64,000 nt of DNA from CAYZJB01 sp964478735 (GTDB taxonomy: Bacteria; CLD3; SB21), in the NCBI GenBank assembly GCA_964478735.1, contig CAYZJB010000011.1, positions 1 through 64,000 of the forward strand. The letters are read 5' to 3'. The notes under the pieces are model-generated. The model had not been told where the DNA came from, ran no database searches, and saw only the letters and a list, made by a program, of their open reading frames with translations. This document shows, in pieces, positions 37,892 through 45,890 of the stretch. Position numbers and translations under genes: made by a program. Numbering within the stretch: position 1 is the stretch's first letter; each line of letters starts with the position of its first letter.

Positions 37892-40438
37892 TTATTGAAA
37901 TATCCGGCTTCCATAGTCCGTTCTCTGTAGTTTGATGTCCCTCAAGGTCGGCGACTTGATCTGGATAATGAAAAAATATCCGGCGGCAGGCCCCGTCGGC
38001 GTCCAGTCCAGCCGCATCTCCCAGCAGTGCAAATCCCGGACGAATGAATACGATTGGCTAATGATGTCTTTTTTGAGCACGTCGACCCGTGCGGTGTAGT
38101 TGACCTGCCAGTTAGGTGAGATGCGCAATCCCGCGGAAATATTGGCCCCGAGGTTCTTGATGACGTTTTCAGGATCCGATTTGTTGACGTCGTAATTCAA
38201 GTCGATACGCGCATTCCATGGTACTCCACTAGGCAGCGTCGGCGTTTGAGGTAAAAATTGAGGCGCATATCCGGGCGGTACGACGTTGTTCGTGGGAACT
38301 CCGCTTGGCGTCCCGGGCTGATCCGGCGTCGCCGAGGCCTTTCCGCCCTGCAGGCTGAAACCCGCGGTCAACGACAGGTTGGTCAGTCGCGGGATTTTTT
38401 GAAGGTCGTTGACGCGCCGGTTGAGCAGCGTGTCGTACCGGTAAAAATCGTGAACGAACGTCGCATTGAGCGAGACGTTTCGAGCCAGATCGTTGCTCAG
38501 CGTCAGCGACGTGGAAAGCGGCGACAGCTTAAATTCATCTGCTTCAAAATTATAGCTGATCGAACTGTTCCAGTTGAGCAGGTCCATTTTTTTTTCGGTC
38601 GGCTCCTGGGCGGAGTCCGAGGCGGCCTCCAGAAATTTTGCCTGAAAGACGTTCGACAAACTCAGTCCCATGGACAGGACACGGCCCTGGGGGGTTCCTC
38701 CAAACAGGATGCTGCCGCGGTAGCGGTCAAACTTGTTCACATTTCCAGACGTGTCAACCGCGCGCTCGTAATATCCCCATCCTTTTTCGGAAAAATCCGG
38801 CTGGTACGTCAAACTGATGGAGGGCGTCATGACGTGACGGAACGTCTGCAGTCCGAAAATATTGGGGTTCACAATTCCATACAGTTTCGTCGACACCCCG
38901 ACGCTCGCGGAAAACGTGTGACGGGCGAAAAACCCCCGCACGGTATCGCTATTCAGCCGGTTGGCGGCGTCGTAACGATAGTTCTCGATCCGGCGATCAA
39001 ACCATGTTTCCTGGAAGCTGATGCTGGGGGCGATGTTAAACCAGGTGAAAGCTTTGTACGGAGCCGTGATGCTCGCATTGTGGTTCATCCCGATGGCCGA
39101 CAAAGTTTGCGCCGTGTCATTGGCCTGTGAGCCGCGATGAAGCGCGTTGGAGTTGTAACTGTACCGGATGACTTCGTACCACCGGTCGGGCCGGTTCCGT
39201 TCGTCTTCCGGTTTTTGAAAAAAGGCCGCCGACGATTTGCTGATGGTGACGCTGGGAAACGTATAATCCCGCGCGCCGTTGTCGAGGTTTTTAGACTGTG
39301 AGGCGTTTGCACTCATGCTGCCCCATTCGAAATTTCGATTGTACAAAACGTTGGAGCGGACCTGGCGGTTCAGAATGTCGTTTTGATTGAGACTGGTAAA
39401 CTGATAAAAATTCTTGCTGCTGACGAAATGCAGGTCCGCACTCAAGTTGGATTTATCGGAAATCGTGTGGTTATGCGCCGCATCGATATTCCACAGCCGT
39501 GTTCGTTCACCGGTGATGTAACTCAACGAAGAGTACGAAAAGCGGGCGTTGCCCGTGTAGTGATACCGTTTGGCGTAGTTTACGCCGCCGTGATACAGCC
39601 AACCGGCCTTATCGAGAAAATCGATCTGGACCAATGCATCGAAATAATCGTTGGGGGCCCAGTAGTAGCCAAAATTGCGAACCTGCCGCCCTTCCCTCGG
39701 CGTTTCGCTGTAGACCGGTGGCGTAATGCCGGATTGCCGTCCACCGCGATTCGGAAACACGCCGAAAGGGATTGCGAAGATCGGTACCTCATGAATATAC
39801 AGAACGACCGGCCGCGCAACGACCTGGTCGCGAATGATCAATTTCATTTCTCGTGTCCGAAAGAAAAAGTGCGGATGATCGGGCACGTCGCAGGTCGTAA
39901 AGCGGCCTCCGCTCACGTACAGCGTACTGTCGCCGATTTTGCGAATGGTCTCACCGTAATAAAATCCGTCGTTCTCCTTCGTCTGGCCGAGAACAACTTT
40001 GCCGCGTTTCGTATCAAAGTTGTATTCCATCACATTTCCGGTGAACGACTGACTGCCTTCCGAAAATTCCGGGATCCCCCTCCACCGGACGACCTGGCCG
40101 GTCGAATCGATGCTGTCCGCCGCGGCTTCGGCGATCATCAGCCGCTTCGGCTGGTCGATAGTGATCCGGGCCGCCGTGATCTTCATACCGCGATAGCGCA
40201 CCCACGCATTGTTTTTGAGGACCATGGTCGAATTGTCCAGTGTACCTTCGGTGGTGTCGGCGCCGTAGTAAATCGTCGTATCGACGCCACCGGACGGCGT
40301 TCGACGCGACGTATCGGTCAGTGTCTGGACATTTGGAAAAGTCGACCGGGTGGTGTCCGGCTCCGGGAGCGAATCCGGCTCCTGGGCAAACGCAGGTATG
40401 GACATCATGATAAGCGCGGCCACAAATCGCATCGTCAT
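37892..40438 (-). CDS. lptD: LPS-assembly outer-membrane protein LptD
   Basis: An 848-residue outer-membrane protein with a signal peptide (cleavage probably after AFA near residue 18). An N-terminal OstA/LptA-like beta-jellyroll follows (TIYYGADTTEGTLDNSTMVLK, then MEYNFDTKRGKVVLGQTKEN), then PVFAIPFG-like sequence (VPIFAIPFGVFPNRGGRQSG) and a long barrel domain with many alternating aromatic strands. LptD places lipopolysaccharide in the outer leaflet. Its start overlaps the dtd stop as ATGA. The presence of LptD supports a true LPS-bearing outer membrane. Confidence 0.9.
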   Translation of the reverse strand: MTMRFVAALIMMSIPAFAQEPDSLPEPDTTRSTFPNVQTLTDTSRRTPSGGVDTTIYYGADTTEGTLDNSTMVLKNNAWVRYRGMKITAARITIDQPKRLMIAEAAADSIDSTGQVVRWRGIPEFSEGSQSFTGNVMEYNFDTKRGKVVLGQTKENDGFYYGETIRKIGDSTLYVSGGRFTTCDVPDHPHFFFRTREMKLIIRDQVVARPVVLYIHEVPIFAIPFGVFPNRGGRQSGITPPVYSETPREGRQVRNFGYYWAPNDYFDALVQIDFLDKAGWLYHGGVNYAKRYHYTGNARFSYSSLSYITGERTRLWNIDAAHNHTISDKSNLSADLHFVSSKNFYQFTSLNQNDILNRQVRSNVLYNRNFEWGSMSANASQSKNLDNGARDYTFPSVTISKSSAAFFQKPEDERNRPDRWYEVIRYSYNSNALHRGSQANDTAQTLSAIGMNHNASITAPYKAFTWFNIAPSISFQETWFDRRIENYRYDAANRLNSDTVRGFFARHTFSASVGVSTKLYGIVNPNIFGLQTFRHVMTPSISLTYQPDFSEKGWGYYERAVDTSGNVNKFDRYRGSILFGGTPQGRVLSMGLSLSNVFQAKFLEAASDSAQEPTEKKMDLLNWNSSISYNFEADEFKLSPLSTSLTLSNDLARNVSLNATFVHDFYRYDTLLNRRVNDLQKIPRLTNLSLTAGFSLQGGKASATPDQPGTPSGVPTNNVVPPGYAPQFLPQTPTLPSGVPWNARIDLNYDVNKSDPENVIKNLGANISAGLRISPNWQVNYTARVDVLKKDIISQSYSFVRDLHCWEMRLDWTPTGPAAGYFFIIQIKSPTLRDIKLQRTDYGSRIFQ

Positions 40439-40869
40439 TCCAGAATGATCGTTACCGGTCCCTGATTGTGAATTTCAACGTCCATCATCGCACCAAACAC
40501 ACCCGTTGCGACACGAACGCCTTTTGCCCGTAACGTTTCAACAAAACGGTTGTACAACGGTTCTGCCATTTCCGGACGTGCCGCTTCGATAAAACTTGGA
40601 CGGCGTCCTTTTCGGGCATCGCCGTAAAGCGTGAACTGCGATATGACCAGTACTTCCCCGTTGACGTCCAGGAGTGAACGGTCCATCTTTTGAACATCGT
40701 CGTTAAAAATCCGCAGATGGACAACCTTGTCGCTCCAGAACTCGACGTCCCTTTCACTATCGGATTCGTGAATACCGATGAGAAGAACCAGGCCCGGACC
40801 GATCCGTCCAACCGTTTCGCCGTCGATCGACACCGACGCTCGGGATACGCGTTGTACGACTATTCGCAT
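40435..40869 (-). CDS. dtd: D-aminoacyl-tRNA deacylase
   Basis: A 144-residue enzyme that hydrolyses D-amino acids (and glycine misacylated on tRNA-Ala) from tRNA. MRIVVQRVSRASVSI is the family start; the catalytic SQFTLYGD (SQ-T) and the gate motif NQGPVT near the C-terminus are both intact. It is coupled to lptD by an ATGA overlap. The 227 bases upstream, before egtD ends, contain no gene I can support. Confidence 0.96.
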   Translation of the reverse strand: MRIVVQRVSRASVSIDGETVGRIGPGLVLLIGIHESDSERDVEFWSDKVVHLRIFNDDVQKMDRSLLDVNGEVLVISQFTLYGDARKGRRPSFIEAARPEMAEPLYNRFVETLRAKGVRVATGVFGAMMDVEIHNQGPVTIILE

Positions 40870-41028
40870 CGGTGGCCAAGATACGATAAAAGAAAGACAG
40901 AATGAAGGAAGGAGACCGATGCAAAAAAAGTTGATTTTTTAGCAATCTGTACCGCGCGGCATAGGAAGGCAGATCACATAGCAGAAATTGTCCTCGTCGC
41001 GTTCCACGTTCGCACACCTTAGTCGCGC

Positions 41029-41098
41029 AAGCTTAACAGCTCATCAACTTACAGGAACAAGTAACTATACACAGATTTTTGAGACGTGTGTTAAGCTT
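41029..41098. repeat. 10-bp inverted repeat downstream of egtD
   Basis: AAGCTTAACA (41029-41038) and TGTTAAGCTT (41089-41098) are exact inverted copies separated by 50 bases. The right copy contains part of the egtD stop codon. It could fold at the end of the egtD message, though there is no T run. Confidence 0.35.
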
Positions 41099-42047
41099 AA
41101 ATCGCGGTCATATAATGCAGGCTGAAGAGCCGGTCCGGATCGGTCCATACGTGCTGCGGGCGGAAGGCGTCGTCGGCAAGCTGATGGAACTCTTCGATCG
41201 AATATTTGTAGGAATACTCCGTCAGAATGGTTTCATTTTTTTTAAATATGAAACGATAACCCTCGATGTCGATTTCCTGGTCGCGGGCGCTGACCAGATG
41301 CATCTCGATGCACCCGCGGCGTTCATTATAAAAGGCGTGATGTTTCCACTGAGAAAGGTCGAAATTCGCGTCCCATCGGCGATTGATGTGTGCCAGGATG
41401 TTTAAATTAAACGCGGCCGTGATGCCGCGGGCATCGTTGTACGCGGCGTGGAGCCGGGCCGCATCTTTTTTGAGATCGGCACCGATCAGAAGACCGCCGC
41501 CGGGACCCACCATGGAAGCGATGCGATCCATAAAGGCCGCGGCATCGAGCGGAAGGAAATTACCGATCGTGGATCCTGGAAAGTACGCCACTTTTCGGGC
41601 ACGGGCGGGCAAGATCGGCAGCGAGAGGTCCCGGGTGTAGTCCGCATGAACGGGCTCGACGCGGAGATGCGGATACGCGCGGCGAAGCCGTTCCGCCGAA
41701 GCGAACAAATGGGATTCCGAAATATCGATGGGCATGTACACTGCCGGCCGCTGGATGTTGTCGAGCAACAGCCGTGTTTTCATACTGCTTCCGCTGCCGA
41801 ATTCGATCAACGCGGCGTCGGGTCCGATCGCCCGTACGATATCGCGAACGTACCGGTTCGTGATTTTCATCTCCGTTCGCGTGACGTAGTATTCATCGCA
41901 ATCGCAGATCGCATCGAACAGCTGCGAACCGCGTTCGTCGTAAAACAATTTGGGTGGCAGGGTTTTTTGTTTTTTGCCCAACCCGTCCAGCACTTCTTCC
42001 AGCGTTGCATCGGCCGGACGCGTATGGATGTAGGGTTTACGCATCAT
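41097..42047 (-). CDS. egtD: L-histidine N-alpha-methyltransferase (ergothioneine synthesis)
   Basis: EgtD trimethylates histidine to hercynine with SAM, the first committed step of ergothioneine synthesis. From the ATG at 42047 it has 316 residues, close to the family's usual length. Motifs are PKLFYDERGSQLFDAICD, EYYVTRTE, LIEFGSGSSMKTRLLLD (SAM motif), YFPGSTIGNF and NDARGITAAFNLN. A longer reading frame upstream lies inside egtB in another frame. The start overlaps the egtB end by 11 bases, so the two are coupled. Confidence 0.95.
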   Translation of the reverse strand: MMRKPYIHTRPADATLEEVLDGLGKKQKTLPPKLFYDERGSQLFDAICDCDEYYVTRTEMKITNRYVRDIVRAIGPDAALIEFGSGSSMKTRLLLDNIQRPAVYMPIDISESHLFASAERLRRAYPHLRVEPVHADYTRDLSLPILPARARKVAYFPGSTIGNFLPLDAAAFMDRIASMVGPGGGLLIGADLKKDAARLHAAYNDARGITAAFNLNILAHINRRWDANFDLSQWKHHAFYNERRGCIEMHLVSARDQEIDIEGYRFIFKKNETILTEYSYKYSIEEFHQLADDAFRPQHVWTDPDRLFSLHYMTAI

Positions 42048-43314
42048 GAGCGAGCCGGACCCCTGTAAATTGCCATCGTGCGCCCGGCGGAAAGAAATTT
42101 CGATACGTCCGGCGCATATGTGATTGTGACGTCGCACAGGAGCCGCCGCGGAGGACGAACTGGTTGCACATGAATTTGCCGTTGTATTCGCCAATGGCGC
42201 CTTCGGCCGGTTGATATCCCGGATACGCGACGTACGGACTCTGCGTCCATTCCCACACGTCGCCGAAAAGCTGCTGCATGCCCGGACTACCGTTCATTCG
42301 TATCGGGTGAAAACGCCGGGTGTCGGCGAAGTTGCCCGTGATCGGAGAATCGAGGGAAGCGATTTCCCACTCGGCCTCGGTCGGCAGCCGATGACCGGCC
42401 CAGCGGGCAAAAGCGTCCGCTTCAAAATAACTGACGTGCGTCACGGGCTCGTCCGGCGCCACCGGCAATAATCCCGCGAGCGTAAACTGATGCCATACAC
42501 CGTCGACCTTTTTCCAGTACAGCGGCGAGTCCCATTTCTCCTGTTCGACGGCGATCCAGCCATCGGACAGCCAGATGTGCGGTTTTTGATAGCCGCCGGC
42601 TTCCATAAACTTCAGCCATTCACCATTGGTCACGAGGCGTGACGAGAGGTTGAAATCCCGAAGGAGTACGTCGTGTCGCGGACATTCGTTATCGAAACAG
42701 AATTCGCTTCCGGCATGGCCGAGCGAATGAATACCGCCCTTGAACGGAATCCACGATGACGCCGGCGGGGGACCGGCCGCTTCCGGGGTCCGCGATTGAT
42801 ACACGGGATGCAGAGGATTGATCGACAGCACGTGTTTGATGTCGGTAAGGATCAGTTCCTGGTGCTGCTGTTCATGATGCAGACCGAGCTCCAGCGTCGG
42901 CTTCCATTCGATCATTTCGTCTGCGGACAAGGTGTCGATCCACGCGGCCATGTACTCATCCACGTGACGGCGATAACGAAATACCTCGTCGACGGTCGGC
43001 CGCGACAGCAGTCCCCGGTGCGGCCGAAACCAGCGTTCGCCGACCTGAACGTAATAGGAATTAAACAGAACATTGAACTGCGGGTGCGGCGACCGGTACG
43101 CGGGATTTGCTTTGGACAAGATAAACGTTTCGAAAAACCAGCTCGTGTGTGCGAGGTGCCATTTCGTCGGGCTCACGTCCGGCATCGATTGGACGACACA
43201 GTCCTCCGGCGCCAACGGCCGTGCCAGTTCCTCGGAAAATCGACGCACGGACAGGAAACGTTCCTTGACGGACAACTCGCGGATCGTTTGCGGAACCTCC
43301 GGGACGGCAATCAT
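42037..43314 (-). CDS. egtB: Hercynine oxygenase (sulfoxide synthase)
   Basis: The non-haem iron enzyme that joins hercynine to a cysteine or gamma-glutamylcysteine thiol with O2. It has 425 residues from the ATG at 43314 (GGAG six bases before). An N-terminal DinB-like domain carries the iron-binding histidines in KWHLAHTSWFFE and LHHEQQHQELIL, followed by a C-terminal formylglycine-generating-enzyme-like domain (VTNGEWLKFM, HRLPTEAEWE, FGDVWEWTQSPY, VLRGGSC). The 27 residues upstream in a longer frame are unrelated. No egtC amidohydrolase is nearby, hinting at a cysteine-using variant, but the deciding residues cannot be judged by eye. Confidence 0.93.
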   Translation of the reverse strand: MIAVPEVPQTIRELSVKERFLSVRRFSEELARPLAPEDCVVQSMPDVSPTKWHLAHTSWFFETFILSKANPAYRSPHPQFNVLFNSYYVQVGERWFRPHRGLLSRPTVDEVFRYRRHVDEYMAAWIDTLSADEMIEWKPTLELGLHHEQQHQELILTDIKHVLSINPLHPVYQSRTPEAAGPPPASSWIPFKGGIHSLGHAGSEFCFDNECPRHDVLLRDFNLSSRLVTNGEWLKFMEAGGYQKPHIWLSDGWIAVEQEKWDSPLYWKKVDGVWHQFTLAGLLPVAPDEPVTHVSYFEADAFARWAGHRLPTEAEWEIASLDSPITGNFADTRRFHPIRMNGSPGMQQLFGDVWEWTQSPYVAYPGYQPAEGAIGEYNGKFMCNQFVLRGGSCATSQSHMRRTYRNFFPPGARWQFTGVRLAHDA

Positions 43315-43361
43315 GCTATTCTCCGAAATTTTGTCTTTTATGAACTTTAAGACGTACGATT

Positions 43362-43520
43362 TTATTCCGCTTTTTGTGTATGGGTTGAGCCGCATTTCGG
43401 ACAGGTGTGAACTTCCTCGACGGATTCTTTTCCGGAAACTTCGTCGTATATTAATTTTTCAGCGTGATGATTCATCTCCGCATTACATTTTTCACATCGG
43501 ACCGGTTTTTTCTTTGCCAT
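43362..43520 (-). CDS. Small zinc-ribbon protein
   Basis: A 52-residue protein with two CxxC knuckles, RCEKCNAEMNHHAE and TCPKCGSTHTQ, and acidic residues between them. A near-ideal GGGAGGA ribosome binding site lies seven bases before the ATG at 43520, which strongly supports translation. It lies 38 bases after the flavin reductase and 47 before egtB, in the same direction, so it is a member of the egt operon. Function is unknown. Confidence 0.72.
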   Translation of the reverse strand: MAKKKPVRCEKCNAEMNHHAEKLIYDEVSGKESVEEVHTCPKCGSTHTQKAE

Positions 43521-43558
43521 GAGTCCTCCCTTGACGTCCGTTTTTTCGGCGTTATTTT

Positions 43559-44125
43559 TTACTCCAGGGTGATGTTCTCCCGGCCGTACCGAAGCGTCCG
43601 AGCCATCCAAACCAGCTCGTTGATGAATTTATCCATCTGTTTGATATAAAAGTCCTGCGTGATCTTGCCGTCGGCATCGAATAACTTCTGTGCGTTACTG
43701 AAATTGCCGTCCCAGAAGATCGTCACGAGACCGAGTTCACGCATGACGGGTAAAAGATTCTGAATGACCCGCGTGCCGCCAAACCCGCCCGCCGACACGC
43801 CGCAGACCCCGACGGCTTTGTGGATATATTCCTTCCAATTCGTGTCCAGCAACGTTTTCAGTGCGCCCGGATATCCGTGGTTGTATTCCGGAACGACAAT
43901 GACGAGCCCGTCGCATCGGGCGATGAGGTCGGCCAATGCGGGGTTGGCCATGTTGGTTCCGGCGTCGTCGCGCGGAAATTCATAGTCCAACACGTCCACA
44001 AGTTGAGTTACGACGTCGCCGCGTTTTTGGATTTCCCCGAGCACAAATCGCGCGACGTTTTCGCTGGCGCGGCCCTTCCGAGGCGTACCGAGAATAACGG
44101 GGATAGAAAGCAGTCGCTCAGACAT
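43559..44125 (-). CDS. NADPH-dependent FMN reductase family protein
   Basis: A 188-residue flavodoxin-like protein. It has ILGTPRKGRASENVARFVL (FMN phosphate loop), VVPEYNHGYPGALKTLLD (the family signature) and VCGVSAGGFGGTRVIQNL. Such enzymes reduce FMN or quinone-like substrates with NAD(P)H. It is the first gene of the unit that continues through the zinc ribbon, egtB and egtD. A role in supplying electrons or handling redox stress alongside ergothioneine is inference from position. Confidence 0.88.
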   Translation of the reverse strand: MSERLLSIPVILGTPRKGRASENVARFVLGEIQKRGDVVTQLVDVLDYEFPRDDAGTNMANPALADLIARCDGLVIVVPEYNHGYPGALKTLLDTNWKEYIHKAVGVCGVSAGGFGGTRVIQNLLPVMRELGLVTIFWDGNFSNAQKLFDADGKITQDFYIKQMDKFINELVWMARTLRYGRENITLE

Positions 44126-44335
44126 ACGGAGCGCCTTTCAGAAAGGGATGTAAACCGAAGGGTGTTTCGGAAAAACAGGATTTTTTTCGAAAGTCACAAC
44201 GATTTTTTTTTGCCGTCTGAAATAATGTACCGTCGCGAATCATTGTTCAGGCAGCGTTTGATTGGTGAATTTCGATCCTTTCCTTGCGGCTTGTTGTCGA
44301 GGATTATAATTTTACGGATAAACCAGAGGCGTTGT

Positions 44336-44503
44336 ATGTTTTGCCCATCCTGCGGTTCCAACATCGCCGAAGATGCGGCCCGGTGTCCGGGTTGCGGAAA
44401 AAACCTGAAAGGCGCACCGAACGCTGTCGTGATCGTAGCCTTGCTGGGAATGATCATTGCGCTGGCCGTCGGTGCGGCCGTTTTTTTCGTTGCCGCTCCA
44501 TAG
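44336..44503 (+). CDS. Small zinc-ribbon membrane protein
   Basis: A 55-residue protein with an N-terminal zinc ribbon, MFCPSCGSN and CPGCGKNLKG, followed by one membrane helix (VIVALLGMIIALAVGAAVFFV). GAGG lies a few bases before the ATG at 44336. It is divergent from the flavin reductase and 13 bases before the decarboxylase gene. Zinc-ribbon plus single-helix proteins of this size are common but uncharacterised. Confidence 0.7.
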   Translation: MFCPSCGSNIAEDAARCPGCGKNLKGAPNAVVIVALLGMIIALAVGAAVFFVAAP

Positions 44504-44516
44504 GCGTTAGATCCAC

Positions 44517-45866
44517 ATGTCTTTTGCCCTGGAAAAAGAGTCACTGCAAATTCTGCAGGACGTACTCCAACGTCTGGAATCCGGATTTTCAGCCTTGCCG
44601 TCCGCGAATAACGTCATGGACGAACCGGCGATGCGAACGGTGATGAATGAAGTGGCCGAACGTTTGCACGACAATTATCCTTACTTCCATCCGTTGTATG
44701 CCGGGCAAATGCTGAAGCCACCGCACCCGATCGCGCGAACGGCCTATGCGCTCGCCATGTGGATCAATCCCAACAATCACGCGCTCGACGGCGGACGGGC
44801 GAGTTCGCAAATGGAAAAGGAAGCCGTGACGGAAATCGCGCGGATGTTCGGCTGGTCGGCGCATCTGGGACATCTGACGGGCGGAGGGACGATGGCAAAC
44901 CTCGAGGCGCTCTGGATCGCAGGCCGATTGTTTCCCGGTAAAACGATCTTAGCGTCGGAACAGGCCCACTATACGCACAAACGCATCAGTGCGGTTCTTG
45001 GCGTTTCTTGTGAAAGCGTTGCGTGCGATCATTATGGACGCATGGACATGAATGCGTTGAGCGAACGCCTGAAAAAAGGCGGCGTGAGTACGGTCGTGAC
45101 AACAATGGGGACGACGGCCACCGGTTCGGTCGATCCATTGACGGATATTCTGGAACTTCAGAAGGCGTTCGGATTTCGTATCCATTGTGATGCGGCGTAC
45201 GGAGGATACTTTACACTCACGGAAAATCTCAGGCCGGAAACGCGGGCTGCCTTTGACGCGATGTCGGCGGCCGATTCCATCGTCATCGATCCGCATAAAC
45301 ACGGGCTGCAGCCGTACGGTTGCGGCTGCGTGTTATTCCGAGATCCCGGCGTCGGACGATTTTATAAACACGATTCGCCTTACACATATTTCAGCTCGGG
45401 CGATCTGCATCTCGGCGAGATCAGTCTCGAGTGTTCACGTGCCGGTGCGGCGGCCGTGGCGTTGTGGGCGACGCAGCGCATGTTTCCTCTGGTCCATGCG
45501 GGCGCATTTGCCCGTGATCTGCAGCGTGGCCGATCCGCTGCACTCCGTCTGTTCGATCATCTGAAAAACGACCGGCGATTCGTCGTTGCGTTCGAGCCGG
45601 AACTCGACATCGTCGTGTGGACGGTCCGGTCTGAAAGCCTGTCGCGCTCGTCCGAGCTGGCGCGCGACGTCTTCGATGCTTGCGCGAAAGCGGGGTTACA
45701 TCTGGCTCTGGCGGAGCTGCCCGCGGGATTTTTTCAATTTGATGCGTCGGTCCAGAAAGACCGTGAAACCGTCGTGTGCCTGAGGTCCGTCTTGATGAAG
45801 CCCGAGCATGAGGATTGGGTGGGGGAGATAGTTGATGTGTTGAATACGGCTATCGGCAAATTCTAA
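44517..45866 (+). CDS. Pyridoxal-dependent decarboxylase family (group II) protein
   Basis: A 449-residue fold-type I PLP enzyme. The PLP-phosphate loop is GHLTGGGTMANLEAL, the Asp contacting PLP is in HCDAAYGGYFTL and the Schiff-base lysine in DPHKHGLQPYGCG. This is the group that includes glutamate, aromatic amino acid and aspartate decarboxylases. The substrate cannot be read. It lies next to the egt locus on the opposite strand; a C-S lyase step (EgtE) is needed for ergothioneine, but EgtE belongs to another PLP family, so I do not assign that role. It ends 24 bases from the convergent debranching gene. Confidence 0.85.
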   Translation: MSFALEKESLQILQDVLQRLESGFSALPSANNVMDEPAMRTVMNEVAERLHDNYPYFHPLYAGQMLKPPHPIARTAYALAMWINPNNHALDGGRASSQMEKEAVTEIARMFGWSAHLGHLTGGGTMANLEALWIAGRLFPGKTILASEQAHYTHKRISAVLGVSCESVACDHYGRMDMNALSERLKKGGVSTVVTTMGTTATGSVDPLTDILELQKAFGFRIHCDAAYGGYFTLTENLRPETRAAFDAMSAADSIVIDPHKHGLQPYGCGCVLFRDPGVGRFYKHDSPYTYFSSGDLHLGEISLECSRAGAAAVALWATQRMFPLVHAGAFARDLQRGRSAALRLFDHLKNDRRFVVAFEPELDIVVWTVRSESLSRSSELARDVFDACAKAGLHLALAELPAGFFQFDASVQKDRETVVCLRSVLMKPEHEDWVGEIVDVLNTAIGKF

Positions 45867-45890
45867 ATCATATCAGATCATCTGTAAGGG

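Noticed and set aside
38258..40465. Two long plus-strand frames opposite lptD
   Set aside because: Antisense to lptD; composition typical of mirror frames and no ribosome binding site of note.
40757..41017. 86-codon minus-strand frame upstream of and overlapping dtd
   Set aside because: No family features; it overlaps the dtd start in another frame and the spacer looks non-coding.
44517..45866. EgtE (ergothioneine C-S lyase) for the PLP enzyme
   Set aside because: EgtE-type enzymes belong to a different PLP subgroup; this sequence has group II decarboxylase motifs. Proximity alone is not enough.
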